From positions 4,216,001 to 4,280,000 of the forward strand of contig NZ_CP050975.2 of NCBI RefSeq assembly GCF_012273515.2: DNA of 64,000 nucleotides, given 5' to 3'. The position numbers were made by a program, and so were the translations under genes. The DNA comes from Streptomyces sp. RPA4-2. GTDB taxonomy: Bacteria; Actinomycetota; Actinomycetes; Streptomycetales; Streptomycetaceae. The notes beneath the pieces are model-generated. The model worked only from the letters and a program-made list of their open reading frames with translations, was not told the origin of the DNA and ran no database searches. Shown piece after piece: positions 16,964-24,935 of this stretch (positions are counted from its first letter, which is position 1; every line of letters begins with the position of its first letter).

Positions 16964-18064
16964 TCAGCGGCGGCGCTGGGAGCGCCACACCAGGTACAGG
17001 GCCGAGGCGACCGCCGCACCGCGCACCACCCACGGCCAGGTGTCCGCGAGCGCCTCGTCCATGTGGCCCTCGGCGATCGGCTCGCCCCAGCGGCCGTCAG
17101 TACGGCCCCACAGCCACACGATGCCGGCCGCGGCCACCAGGCCCGGCATGCCGAGGACGGCCCACTTCGACTCGTGCGGGCTCAGACGGCGGGACGCGTA
17201 GGCGATGAGCCAGCCGAGCCCGAGCGCGAACCAGTTGCCGAGGGCGGCACCCGCGACGAGGAGGACGGCGGCGAGCAGGAGCAGGGGGTTGCTCCACGTA
17301 CGCGGGCGGGGGAACCGCACCCGGGGCGTGCGGCCCTCGTCCTCGATGCCGGGGACGGCCTTCTCGGCCTTGGGCCCACTCGTCGCCGGCACCGGTTTCG
17401 CCCGTGCCCTCCACCGGCGCCACGATGTGGCCGGTTTCGGTGCGGGGGCCGCCTCTTCACCGGAATCGGCGTCCGCTTCGACGCCGGCATCCGCATCGGC
17501 ATCGATGCCGGGATCGGCCTTCCGGGGCCTGGGCGGTGGTCTGAGCAGTCCGGGGATCTCCACACCGCCGACGAAACCCGGCACGCCGTCCCCGAGTTCG
17601 AACGGGTCGCCGTCCACCCGCCACCAGTCCGCCGGGGCGGAGGCCTCGCCCGGTTCGTAGGAGCCGGCGTGATGAGGCGGCGAGAGGTGGTCGCCGGTGG
17701 CGGCCTCAAGACCGTCCTCGTCGGAGGTGCGCCGCGGCCTCGGGACGACCCTGCGCAGACCCTTGGGGCGGGCCTCCGGCTCACCGGCGCGCTGGGTGGG
17801 CACGGCGGCCCGGGTGTCCGCGCCCGGCTCGGACGCGCCCTGACGGGCCGACGTGACGATCTCGTCCGGTGTGCCCAGGCGGGAGAGGATGCGGCGGACG
17901 GCGGCCGGGTTGTCGACGGGAGCCTTCGACCGGCGGCGGTCGATCTCGTTGCGCAGCTCCGAGACGAGTCGCATACGGGTGGCCGAGGGCAGCTGGCGCT
18001 GCTGGGCCAGGTCGCCGACGCGGCTCAGATAGTCGAATACGAGCTGGTCGCTCTCAATCCCCAC
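16964..18064 (-). CDS. Membrane protein with HAAS-like N-terminus
   Basis: This 366-residue protein has three parts. An N-terminal helical domain (IESDQLVFDYLSRVGDLAQQ, about residues 1-70) resembles the HAAS/DUF1700-type domain of PadR-linked membrane proteins. A long Pro/Arg/Asp-rich linker follows (70-255), with an alternating Asp-Ala tract near residue 190. About four hydrophobic helices occupy 260-360, ending in RSQRRR. GTG 18064 is chosen because GGAGGGG precedes it by seven bases; earlier in-frame codons run into repeat DNA. No function is known. It is convergent with the HAD gene across 48 bases. Confidence 0.78.
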   Translation of the reverse strand: MGIESDQLVFDYLSRVGDLAQQRQLPSATRMRLVSELRNEIDRRRSKAPVDNPAAVRRILSRLGTPDEIVTSARQGASEPGADTRAAVPTQRAGEPEARPKGLRRVVPRPRRTSDEDGLEAATGDHLSPPHHAGSYEPGEASAPADWWRVDGDPFELGDGVPGFVGGVEIPGLLRPPPRPRKADPGIDADADAGVEADADSGEEAAPAPKPATSWRRWRARAKPVPATSGPKAEKAVPGIEDEGRTPRVRFPRPRTWSNPLLLLAAVLLVAGAALGNWFALGLGWLIAYASRRLSPHESKWAVLGMPGLVAAAGIVWLWGRTDGRWGEPIAEGHMDEALADTWPWVVRGAAVASALYLVWRSQRRR

Positions 18065-18130
18065 GAAGTCCCCTCCGGGGCGCGTGCGTTGAATACCCCG
18101 TGGCCACGACGGTACCGCGTCGGGGCCCGC

Positions 18131-18202
18131 TCCCGGGGGCTGCCGCCCCCGGACCCCCGCTCCGGCCTCAAGGGCCTTGTCCTCAAACGCCGGACGGGCT
18201 GA
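18131..18202 (-). repeat. Dispersed GC-rich repeat, copy 2
   Basis: This is an inverse-orientation copy. It begins with the gggggctgccgccccc stem and ends with the complement of cagcccgtccggcgtttgag. Confidence 0.8.
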
Positions 18203-18313
18203 AGGACATACCCCCGGCCGGAACCATCCAACGCGGACCGACACCTCCAGTCCGCCCGGCGCGGCCCCGCATCTCCAGGCCACCCGGAACTATCCGGCGC
18301 GGGCCCGCATATC

Positions 18314-18380
18314 CAGCCCGTCCGGCGTTTGAGGACGAGCCCTTCGGGCGATGCGGGGGTCCAGGGGCGGCAGCCCCTGG
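18314..18380 (+). repeat. Dispersed GC-rich repeat, copy 3
   Basis: This forward copy starts cagcccgtccggcgtttgag and ends with an aggggcggcagcccct stem. It faces copy 2, forming an inverted pair in one gap. Confidence 0.8.
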
Positions 18381-18496
18381 CGGGGTCCGGGGCGGAGCCC
18401 CAGGACGGACGATGGGGGTCCCCCCTGCTCGAGCGAAGCCGAGAGCTTGGGGGAGGGTAGGGGCGGCGGGGGCGCGGAACCACTACCGTTGAGCGG

Positions 18497-21113
18497 ATGA
18501 GGACAGAGGAGCAGCGCGACCCGGACCCCGCCCCGGCGGGCACCCCGCCGCGCTCACTGGCGGAAGCCCTCCGCACGAGGGACGACACCTCCCTGTCGGC
18601 CCTCCTTCGCATCCGGCCGGATCTCATCACCCCCGTCCCGACCGACCTGACGCAGCTCGCCACCCGCGCCGGCACCCGCGCCTCGGTCGTCAGGGCCCTG
18701 GAGCGCCTCGACCGGTTCGCCCTGCAGACGGCGGAGGCCCTGGCGGTGGCGTCGGACCCGGCGACGCACGACGAACTGATGGGCCTGATGGCGGGCGACG
18801 ACCGCGACCCGGCGGTCACGGCGGCGTTCCCGCACGCGCTCGCCACCCTGCGCGAACAGGCCCTCGTCTGGGGCACCGACGACCGTCTCCGGCTGGTGCG
18901 CACGGCGCGCGAACTGCTCGCCCCGGGCCCCCAGCACCCCTCCCCCACCGGCCTCGGCCCGACGGTCGCCGAGGCCACGGCGGGCATGTCCCCGGGCCGT
19001 ATCCAGGAGATCGTGGCCGCCTGCGGTCTGCCGACCACCCACGACTCCGTCTCCGCGGTGGCCTCGCTGACCACCCTGTTCACCGACCGGAGGCGGATGC
19101 CGGCGCTGCTCGACACGGCGCCCGCCGAGTCGCTGGAGGTGCTGTCCCGGCTGGTGTGGGGGCCGCCGTACGGCCAGGTGACGGCCGATCCGGCGCGTCA
19201 TCTGCGCTGGTTGATCGACCGCGCGCTGCTGCTGCCGACGGCGCCCGGCACGGTCGTGCTGCCCCGTGAGGTGGCCCTGCATCTGCGGGCGGGCCGCGCG
19301 CACCGGGAGACGGACCCGGTGGCGCCGGCCCTCGAACAGGCCCGGACGCACCGTCCGCAGATGGTGGACACGACCGCGGCCGGCCAGGCCTACACCGCCC
19401 TCGCCACCGTCGAGGAACTGCTCAAGGACTGGCACGAGGGCGGGCCCTCCGTGCTGCGCGCCGGCGGTCTGAGCGTGCGGGACCTGAAGCGGACGGCGGT
19501 CGCCCTGGACGTGTCGGAACCGGTGGCCGCGTTCTGGGTCGAGCTGGCCTACGCGGCCGGGCTGCTGGCCACGGACGGCGAGGCCGACGAACGGTACGCG
19601 GCGACGCCCGGTTACGACGAGTGGCTGGAGCTGCCCTCCGGTGAACGCTGGGCCCTCCTCGCCTCGGCGTGGCTGGCCGCGACCCGCACGGCGGGCCTGA
19701 TCGGCGGGCGGGACGCGAAGGACCGTACGTTGTCGGCGCTGGGGCCGGGTCTGGACCGCTCCGCGGCCCCCGAGGTCCGCCACCGTGTCCTCGCCCTCCT
19801 CGCCGGTCTCCCGGAGGGCTCCTCCCCCGTCCCGGACTCCGTCGTCGCCCGGCTCCACTGGGAGCGTCCCCCGCGCGGTCCCCGGACCGCCGCCGGCGAC
19901 GACCTGCGCGGCCGGCTGGCCCGCTGGACCCTGTCCGAGGCGGAGCTGCTGGGGGTCACCGGCCGAGGCGCGCTGTCGGCGCAGGGACGGGCCCTGCTGG
20001 GGTTGCCGCCGGCTCCGGCCCACGACACCGCGTCCGGGTCCGGATCCGTGGGCGCGAGTGCCGGAAGAGGCGCCGGGGCAGGGGCCAGGCTTCCCGTGCA
20101 CAGACACCACCGCGCCGCCGCCGAGCTTGGCCGCGCCCCTCCCCCGGACCCCGGCCGAACGGGCCGCCGCCGCCGCACAGGCCGCCCGGATCCTCGGGCC
20201 GCTGCTCCCCGAGCCCCTGGACCACGTCCTCCTCCAGGCCGACCTGACCGCTGTCGCGCCCGGCCCCCTGGAACGCCCCCTGGCCGACACCCTCGGTGTG
20301 CTCGCGGACGTCGAGTCGAAGGGCGGGGCGACGGTCTACCGTTTCACCCCGGGGTCGGTACGGCGGGCCCTGGACGCCGGCCGTTCGGCCTCCGACCTGC
20401 ACGCTTTCCTCACGGCGCACTCCCGCACCCCGATCCCGCAGCCGCTCACCTATCTGATCGACGACGTGGCCCGCAGGCACGGCCATCTGCGGATCGGCGC
20501 GGCGTCGGCGTACGTCCGCTGCGACGACGACGCCCTGCTGAACGAGATCCTCGCCGACAAGCGCTCCCAGGGGCTGCGGCTCAGACGCCTCGCGCCCACC
20601 GTGCTCGCCGCGCAGGCCGACCCGGCCGCCCTCCTGGAGGGTCTGCGTTCCATGGGGTTCGCGCCGGCCGCCGAGTCCGCCGAGGGGGACGTGCTGATCA
20701 CCCGCGCGCACGCCCACCGCACTCCGCCGCGTTCCGCCCCCGAGCCCGTCCCGGACGGCCCGCCGGTGCCCGACGCCACCCTCCTGGGCGCCGCGATCCG
20801 CGCCATCCGCGCGGGTGACCTGGCCTCCACTAGCCCGCGCAAGGGCGCCCAGGCCGATCTGCCGGGCACCGGTGAGCTGCCCCGCACCAGCTCCGCGGAG
20901 ACCCTCGCCACCATGCAGGCCGCCGTCATGACCGGCGGGACCGTGTGGATCGGGTACGTCAACGCCGAGGGCGCAGCCAGCCAGCGCGTGATCGCCCCGA
21001 TCCGCGTCGAGGGCGGCTTCGTGACGGCGTACGACCACACGGCCGACGAGGTCCGCACCTATCCGCTGCACCGCGTCACGGGGGTGGCGGAACTGGCGGA
21101 CGACCAGCAGTGA
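18497..21113 (+). CDS. XPB-associated helicase-C-like protein, frameshifted
   Basis: This is a large protein of the actinobacterial family annotated helicase-associated (XPB/Ssl2 N-terminal-like), equivalent to Rv0862c, which sits next to XPB in mycobacteria. Reading frame 18497 gives convincing sequence to about residue 520 (LLGVTGRGALSAQGRALLGL), then turns to low-complexity Arg/Pro text. The same protein continues one frame over, from about 20130 (TPAERAAAAAQAARILGPLL) to 21113 (VTGVAELADDQQ). The span is one base longer than a multiple of three, so a single insertion between about 20040 and 20130 explains it. Repaired length would be about 871 residues. The XPB gene follows 57 bases later, suggesting an operon. 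Either a pseudogene or a sequencing error. Confidence 0.8.
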
Positions 21114-21170
21114 TCACCCGTTCGTAAGGCACACTTGAGGTTTGGCCGTGCGGAAGGGATAGGTACGTAC

Positions 21171-22814
21171 GTGAACGGTCCCCTCATCGTCCAGTCCGAC
21201 AAGACCCTGCTCCTGGAGGTCGACCACGAGCAGGCAGACGCCTGTCGCCGGGTCATCGCGCCGTTCGCGGAGCTGGAGCGGGCGCCCGAGCACATCCACA
21301 CCTACCGGGTGACGCCGCTCGGGCTGTGGAACGCGCGGGCCGCGGGTCACGACGCCGAACAGGTCGTCGACGCCCTCGTCGAGTTCAGCCGCTACCCGGT
21401 GCCGCACGCGCTGCTCGTCGACATCGCCGAGACGATGGACCGCTACGGCCGGCTCACGCTGAGCAAGCACCCGGCGCACGGACTCGTCCTGACCAGCACC
21501 GACCGGCCCGTGCTCGAAGAGGTGCTGCGGTCGAAGCGGATCGCGCCGCTGGTCGGCGCCCGGATCGACCCCGACACCGTGGCCGTGCACCCCTCCGAGC
21601 GCGGGCAGATCAAGCAGACGCTGCTGAAGCTGGGCTGGCCGGCCGAGGACCTCGCCGGGTACGTGGACGGTGAGGCGCACGCCATCGACCTGGCCGAGGA
21701 CGGGTGGGCGCTGCGGCCCTACCAGAAGCAGGCCGTGGAGAACTTCTGGCACGGCGGGTCCGGGGTCGTGGTGCTGCCCTGCGGCGCCGGCAAGACGCTC
21801 GTCGGCGCCGGGGCCATGGCGCAGGCCAAGGCCACCACCCTCATCCTCGTCACCAACACCGTCTCCGCCCGGCAGTGGAAGCACGAGCTGGTGAAGCGGA
21901 CCTCGCTGACCGAGGACGAGATCGGCGAGTACAGCGGGACGCGCAAGGAGATCCGGCCGGTCACCATCGCGACGTACCAGGTGCTGACGACGAAGCGGAA
22001 GGGCGTCTATCCGCACCTCGAACTCTTCGACTCCCGCGACTGGGGTCTGATCGTCTACGACGAGGTGCACCTGCTGCCCGCGCCGGTCTTCAAGTTCACC
22101 GCCGATCTGCAGGCGCGGCGGCGGCTGGGCCTGACCGCCACCCTGGTCCGTGAGGACGGGCGCGAGTCGGACGTCTTCTCGCTCATCGGACCCAAGCGGT
22201 TCGACGCTCCGTGGAAGGAGATCGAGGCGCAGGGATACATCGCGCCCGCGGACTGTGTGGAGGTACGGGTCAATCTGACCGACTCCGAGCGGCTCGCGTA
22301 CGCCACCGCGGAGGCGGAGGAGAAGTACCGCTTCTGCGCGACGACCGCGACCAAGCGGAAGGTGACGGAGGCGCTGGTACGGAAGTTCGCCGGGCAGCAG
22401 ATCCTGGTGATCGGCCAGTACATCGACCAGCTCGACGAGCTGGGCGAGCATCTGGACGCGCCGGTCATCAAGGGCGAGACGAGCAACGCGCAGCGCGAGA
22501 AACTGTTCGACGCGTTCCGTGAGGGCGAGATCAGCGTGCTCGTGGTGTCGAAGGTCGCCAACTTCTCCATCGACCTGCCGGAGGCGACCGTCGCCATCCA
22601 GGTGTCGGGCACCTTCGGCTCGCGCCAGGAGGAGGCCCAGCGGCTGGGACGGGTGCTACGTCCGAAGGCCGACGGCCACCAGGCCCACTTCTACTCGGTC
22701 GTCGCCCGCGACACCATCGACCAGGACTTCGCCGCCCACCGGCAGCGGTTCCTGGCGGAGCAGGGGTACGCCTACCGGATCCTGGACGCGGACGAGCTGC
22801 TGACCGACAGCTGA
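21171..22814 (+). CDS. DNA repair helicase XPB
   Basis: This 547-residue superfamily 2 helicase is of the XPB/Rad25 type, a 3'-5' DNA translocase of nucleotide excision repair and transcription contexts. The N-terminal damage-recognition-like part covers about residues 1-180. Walker A GAGKT is at 205-209, the Walker B box VYDEVH near 300, motif III GLTATLVRED near 330, and the C-terminal motif QRLGRVLRP near 500. The RED motif characteristic of XPB is visible in LVREDGRESD. GTG 21171 is chosen with GGAAGGGAT upstream. It forms a same-strand pair with the upstream XPB-associated gene. Its last 43 bases overlap the end of the convergent GT87 gene. Confidence 0.92.
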   Translation: MNGPLIVQSDKTLLLEVDHEQADACRRVIAPFAELERAPEHIHTYRVTPLGLWNARAAGHDAEQVVDALVEFSRYPVPHALLVDIAETMDRYGRLTLSKHPAHGLVLTSTDRPVLEEVLRSKRIAPLVGARIDPDTVAVHPSERGQIKQTLLKLGWPAEDLAGYVDGEAHAIDLAEDGWALRPYQKQAVENFWHGGSGVVVLPCGAGKTLVGAGAMAQAKATTLILVTNTVSARQWKHELVKRTSLTEDEIGEYSGTRKEIRPVTIATYQVLTTKRKGVYPHLELFDSRDWGLIVYDEVHLLPAPVFKFTADLQARRRLGLTATLVREDGRESDVFSLIGPKRFDAPWKEIEAQGYIAPADCVEVRVNLTDSERLAYATAEAEEKYRFCATTATKRKVTEALVRKFAGQQILVIGQYIDQLDELGEHLDAPVIKGETSNAQREKLFDAFREGEISVLVVSKVANFSIDLPEATVAIQVSGTFGSRQEEAQRLGRVLRPKADGHQAHFYSVVARDTIDQDFAAHRQRFLAEQGYAYRILDADELLTDS

Positions 22815-24310
22815 GCCAGCACCAGCAGCCCCAGCAGCGGGTACGGGGACGCCAGCGGCTGCTGCCACCAGGGGAGCCGGAGGTCCAGGTCGCCCTGGTG
22901 CGGGATCAGCCAGAGGGTGCGGGCCGTGAAGACCGCGGCGACGGCGGCGGCCGGACGGGGTCCGTGTCCGGCGTACAGCACGGCGATCAGCGGCACGCAC
23001 CACACCCAGTGGTGCGACCAGCTGATGGGTGAGACGAGCAGGGCCGTGAACGCGGTGCCGAGCACACCCCAGCGGTCGGGGTGCGGACCGGCGGCCGGGG
23101 CGGACCGTCCGGCGTGCGGGACCGCCCGCCCGGCGTACGCGAGGGCGCGGTCCGGGGCGTACGTGGTCTTCGACGCGTAGGTGGTCCGTGACGCACAGGT
23201 GACCTCCGGCGCGTAGGCGACCTCCGGCGCGTACGTCGTCCCCGGCGCGTGCGTCGCCCTCGGCGCGGGGGTGGTCATGGAGACGTGCGAGGCCTCTGAG
23301 ACGTGCGGGGCCTTCTCGGGGTGAAGGGCCTCCTCCGGGTACGGAGCCTCGTCCGGGTGCCGGGCCCGGGCCGCGTACGGGATCTTCCCAGCGGGCGGGC
23401 TCTTCGCCGCGGCGGCGAAGGCGGTGGTGGGGACGGCGGCGGGGACGGCGGCGGTGCGGGTGCAGGACAGCCAGAGGCCCGCACAGCCGACGACGGCGGC
23501 CGGCAGGGCCCAGGCCGGGCCTGGGGACGGCTCTCCCAGCGCGCGGGCGATCAGCCCCTGGAGCGACTGGTTGTCGACGATCCACGGCTTGCCGACGCGG
23601 CCGGTCTCATAGAGCCGTCGCGTCCAGAAGTCCACACTCGCCGCGGGCAGCACGAACGCGCCCAGCAGCACGGTCCCGGCGAAGGTGCCCGCGGCCGTGC
23701 CCGCCTCCCGCCGGCGGCCCGTGAACAGCAGGTACGCGATGAACGCGACGGGCGTCAGTTTTACGCCGGCCGCGATCCCGACCGCGACACCCTTACCGGG
23801 GGCGCCGGGCGGCCGGGTCAGGTCCCACAGGACCAGACAGACGAGGGCGAGATTGATCTGGCCGAAAAGAACGCTCTGGAAGACGGGTTCGAGCCACAGG
23901 GTGAGCGCGGTGGCGGCACAGACCGCGGGGAGCCGGGCGGCCAGGCCCGCGAGACGGCAGGAGAGCCGTACGAGCACGGCCAGCAGGACCGCGTTCCCGA
24001 GGACGAAGGCCACTTTCAGGGCGGGCGGAGCGAGCCAGGCGGCCGGTACGAACAGGAGCGCCGCGAAGGGCGGGTACGTGGCGGGCAGCCGCCACTCGGT
24101 GACGGTGAACCCGTAGAGATCCGTGCCGTGCGCGACGGCCGCGCCCTCGGCCCGGTAGACGAGCGCGTCGGCCATGGGAGCGCGCTGGCGGACGCACAGC
24201 GCGGCGAAGGCGGCGAGGGAGACGGCGAGCAGGGCTGCCGCGGCGGCGGTCGCGAGCGGGCGGCCGACGGCTCCGGTGGGTGAGCGAGTGATCACGTTCC
24301 GCTGAAGCAC
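22772..24310 (-). CDS. GT87-type polyprenyl-sugar mannosyltransferase with repeat insertion
   Basis: This 512-residue multi-pass membrane protein is of the GT87/DUF2029 family (alpha-1,2-mannosyltransferase-like), which transfers sugar from polyprenyl phosphate outside the membrane. About ten helices are visible; the first extracellular loop carries ADALVYRAEGAAVAHG, where the Asp is the expected catalytic residue, and QSVLFGQINLALV is another family motif. An unusual 110-residue Pro/Thr/Tyr/Ala-rich insertion (about 295-405) interrupts the C-terminal helices and contains hexapeptide repeats such as TTYAPE, VAYAPE and TTYASK. GTG 24310 may be leaderless (TAGGGT about seven bases upstream); GTG 24295 is an alternative. 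The 3' end overlaps XPB. Confidence 0.82.
   Translation of the reverse strand: MLQRNVITRSPTGAVGRPLATAAAAALLAVSLAAFAALCVRQRAPMADALVYRAEGAAVAHGTDLYGFTVTEWRLPATYPPFAALLFVPAAWLAPPALKVAFVLGNAVLLAVLVRLSCRLAGLAARLPAVCAATALTLWLEPVFQSVLFGQINLALVCLVLWDLTRPPGAPGKGVAVGIAAGVKLTPVAFIAYLLFTGRRREAGTAAGTFAGTVLLGAFVLPAASVDFWTRRLYETGRVGKPWIVDNQSLQGLIARALGEPSPGPAWALPAAVVGCAGLWLSCTRTAAVPAAVPTTAFAAAAKSPPAGKIPYAARARHPDEAPYPEEALHPEKAPHVSEASHVSMTTPAPRATHAPGTTYAPEVAYAPEVTCASRTTYASKTTYAPDRALAYAGRAVPHAGRSAPAAGPHPDRWGVLGTAFTALLVSPISWSHHWVWCVPLIAVLYAGHGPRPAAAVAAVFTARTLWLIPHQGDLDLRLPWWQQPLASPYPLLGLLVLAQLSVSSSSASRIR
23157..23282. repeat. 18-bp imperfect tandem repeat inside the GT87 gene
   Basis: About seven imperfect units of 18 bases, each starting gcgt or similar, encode the degenerate hexapeptides of the GT87 insertion. 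The repeat keeps frame and favours codons for Thr-Tyr-Ala-Pro. Confidence 0.75.
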
Positions 24311-24396
24311 GGAGTGACCCTAGTGCCGTGGCACTTCGCTCCGGCGTACGGCTCACCGCGGTGGGCGGGGCGTACGACCGCGGCGGTGGCCGCGGC

Positions 24397-24591
24397 TCAG
24401 TGGTGCCGTACGCCCGCCTCCTCGCCGTACTCGCCGAGGACGACCACGTCGAGGGCCGCGCCCGCGAAGACCTTGACGGCGCGCAGGGCGTCGCCGAGGA
24501 GATGGCGGTGGTGGCCGGCGGAGAAGGCGGTCGCGCCGCGGGCGGCGGGACCGTGCTGGGCTGGACCTGGGGTGAAAGTGGCTGCGCTCAT
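24397..24591 (-). CDS. Small conserved hypothetical protein (64 aa)
   Basis: This 64-residue protein starts MSAATFTPGPAQHGPAARG, then has a charged GHHRHLLGDALRAVKVF segment, a hydrophobic AGAALDVVVLGEY stretch and an EEAGVRHH end. I believe similar small proteins occur in other Streptomyces, but no function is known. A GGAGG lies 17 bases upstream of the ATG, further than usual. It sits between the GT87 and HelD genes, divergent from HelD, with a perfect 16-bp palindrome 35 bases upstream of its start. Part of the hydrophobic stretch could be a weak membrane segment. Confidence 0.55.
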   Translation of the reverse strand: MSAATFTPGPAQHGPAARGATAFSAGHHRHLLGDALRAVKVFAGAALDVVVLGEYGEEAGVRHH

Positions 24592-24625
24592 GTATCCATC
24601 ATGGGAGCCTCCGCCCCATATGGCG

Positions 24626-24641
24626 TCGGTCCATGGACCGA
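24626..24641. promoter_or_regulatory. Perfect 16-bp palindrome TCGGTCCATGGACCGA
   Basis: It is exactly self-complementary, lies 35 bases upstream of the 64-residue protein start and upstream of the HelD promoter, and has the size of a dimeric repressor operator. The regulator is unknown. Confidence 0.45.
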
Positions 24642-24795
24642 ACCTCGGTGCCCCCTCGTACACCCGCGGGCCTCCGCGTGTCCGTCTCACGACGGACGGC
24701 GACCCCTAGGGATCCGGGGTCCGCGACCCTGACACCCGCGGACCCGCACCGCCGCCGACGTGGAACCCGCGCCACTTCGGCACCACGAAAACCGG

Positions 24796-24825
24796 TTGGC
24801 CCGTGCTCGCCCCCTGACCTAGAAT
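24796..24825 (+). promoter_or_regulatory. Predicted vegetative promoter of the HelD gene
   Basis: TTGGCC (-35) and TAGAAT (-10) are separated by 18 bases, close to the HrdB consensus. It would give a leader of about 105 bases before the GTG at 24936. Confidence 0.5.
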
Positions 24826-24935
24826 CTCCGCTCTTGCCCGCCTCCCTCGACGGAGTGCCGCCGCCCGGACGGAAACCGGCTTACCCCAGGAACATCCAGG
24901 ATCCAGTCACGCCGCAGGTCTCCGGAGGCAACCCC

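Larger units (their letters stand above)
18065..18496. other. 432-bp repeat-filled divergent gap
   Basis: There is no gene. Two copies of the dispersed repeat lie in opposite orientation (18131-18202 and 18314-18380), followed by another palindromic stretch near 18381-18460. The 50 bases after 18200 are also shared with 57808-57858. Confidence 0.7.
24592..24935. other. 344-bp region with palindrome and HelD promoter
   Basis: It contains a perfect 16-bp palindrome (24626-24641), a small hairpin around 24700-24722 (GACCCC...GGGGTC), and a plausible HelD promoter at 24796-24825. I see no rifamycin-associated element. Confidence 0.5.

Noticed and set aside
24592..24935. Rifamycin-associated element before the HelD gene
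   Set aside because: No such palindromic element is found, and the protein lacks the HelR-type N-terminus, so HelR-type rifamycin resistance is not supported.
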